DNA from: Pedosphaera sp.
GTDB taxonomy: Bacteria; Verrucomicrobiota; Verrucomicrobiia; Limisphaerales; Pedosphaeraceae
Direction of reading: 5' to 3'
Length of the DNA: 13,846 nt
NCBI GenBank assembly: GCA_028293465.1
Contig: JAQGOT010000717.1
Span: 1 to 13,846, forward strand
The notes below the pieces were generated by a model that saw only the letters and a list, made by a program, of their open reading frames with translations, had not been told where the DNA came from and searched no databases. Below are positions 13,563 to 13,846 of this stretch, in pieces. Both the position numbers and the translations under genes were made by a program. Position 1 is the first letter of the stretch, and the number at the start of each line of letters is the position of its first letter.

Positions 13563-13768
13563 AAATAACTCACGTTCTTAAGTTTCTTGAGGAAATAGAC
13601 TTCGTAAACAATCAACGCCACACCCACCACCAACCCCGACACGCCCCAAACCAGGTCCCACATCACCCCGTGCGGCGAAGCGTAATTCATCAACGCCCAC
13701 GTGCCAAACCCGAAGGCCAGCAGCGTCGAGGCAATGATGAAAACAAGATGGAACGCTTTAAGTGACAT
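13559..13768 (-). CDS. 69-residue two-helix membrane protein of the oxidase cluster
   Basis: Two hydrophobic helices (about 6-28 and 38-58) joined by a short loop, with a basic C-terminus (YFLKKLKNVSYL). No cofactor motif. The size and position suggest a small oxidase or complex III subunit, but the family is not recognised. It starts one base after the upstream stop codon and its TGA overlaps the next ATG (ATGA), so the cluster is tightly coupled. The start is the only ATG before the first helix. Confidence 0.72.
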   Translation of the reverse strand: MSLKAFHLVFIIASTLLAFGFGTWALMNYASPHGVMWDLVWGVSGLVVGVALIVYEVYFLKKLKNVSYL

Positions 13769-13769
13769 T

Positions 13770-13846
13770 TTATCGGATGTGAATCAGGCTGTCCGGCCGC
13801 ATCGACCAGATCGTGAGATACATGAGACCCGCGAAAAAGAAGGCGG
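13770..13846 (-). CDS. C-terminal end of a membrane protein (5' part beyond window)
   Basis: The last 24 residues are visible, AFFFAGLMYLTIWSM then RPDSLIHIR and TAA: a final membrane helix with a short tail. It is the upstream member of the oxidase operon, one base from the next ATG. It could be an alternative complex III membrane subunit or another oxidase subunit; too little is visible to choose. Confidence 0.6.
   Translation of the reverse strand, partial: AFFFAGLMYLTIWSMRPDSLIHIR

Overview
The window looks like a chromosomal segment of a Verrucomicrobiota-type bacterium (Pedosphaera/Limisphaerales-like). This is an inference. It rests on a secreted family-10-type glycosylhydrolase carrying regulatory-like, Fn3 and Ig domains and a C-terminus ending in FYR, on a cytochrome oxidase cluster with small accessory membrane proteins, and on a GC-rich gene style with few strong ribosome binding sites. 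No marker gene settles the phylum.

Left part (1-3916): the right end of an integrated mobile element, all genes on the minus strand, running from a tRNA-Arg(TCT) gene toward the left edge. Order: tyrosine integrase, a hypothetical protein coupled to it by an ATGA overlap, an excisionase/AlpA-like HTH protein, a zinc-binding primase-like protein, and a D5/P4-type helicase cut by the window edge. The last three also overlap by ATGA/GTGA. This int-HTH-primase-helicase layout resembles phage satellites and P4-like integrative elements. The element lies on the 5' side of the tRNA, which is unusual, and the tRNA has a T-C mismatch in its anticodon stem.

Middle (3917-9667): the tRNA; a dihydropteroate synthase-like protein that lacks the usual SRK substrate-binding motif; a 1082-residue secreted multidomain glycosylhydrolase-like protein (minus); a 484-base intergenic stretch; and an EgtD-type SAM methyltransferase (minus).

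Right (9668-13846): an intergenic region with a 134-bp hairpin-forming repeat and a good promoter reading into a two-gene operon (UVR-motif protein, YqeY). This operon converges on a minus-strand respiratory cluster: a cut membrane protein, a 69-residue membrane protein, a 92-residue CxxC-containing membrane protein, coxB, a terminator, an SCO-family copper chaperone split by an in-frame TAA, and a DUF420 membrane protein. These genes belong to assembly and function of a haem-copper oxidase.

The most interesting items are the satellite-like element and its unusual tRNA junction, the SCO gene with one stop codon between its two copper-binding parts, the DHPS-like protein without SRK, and two promoters whose -10 box sits six bases before the ATG, implying leaderless mRNAs.
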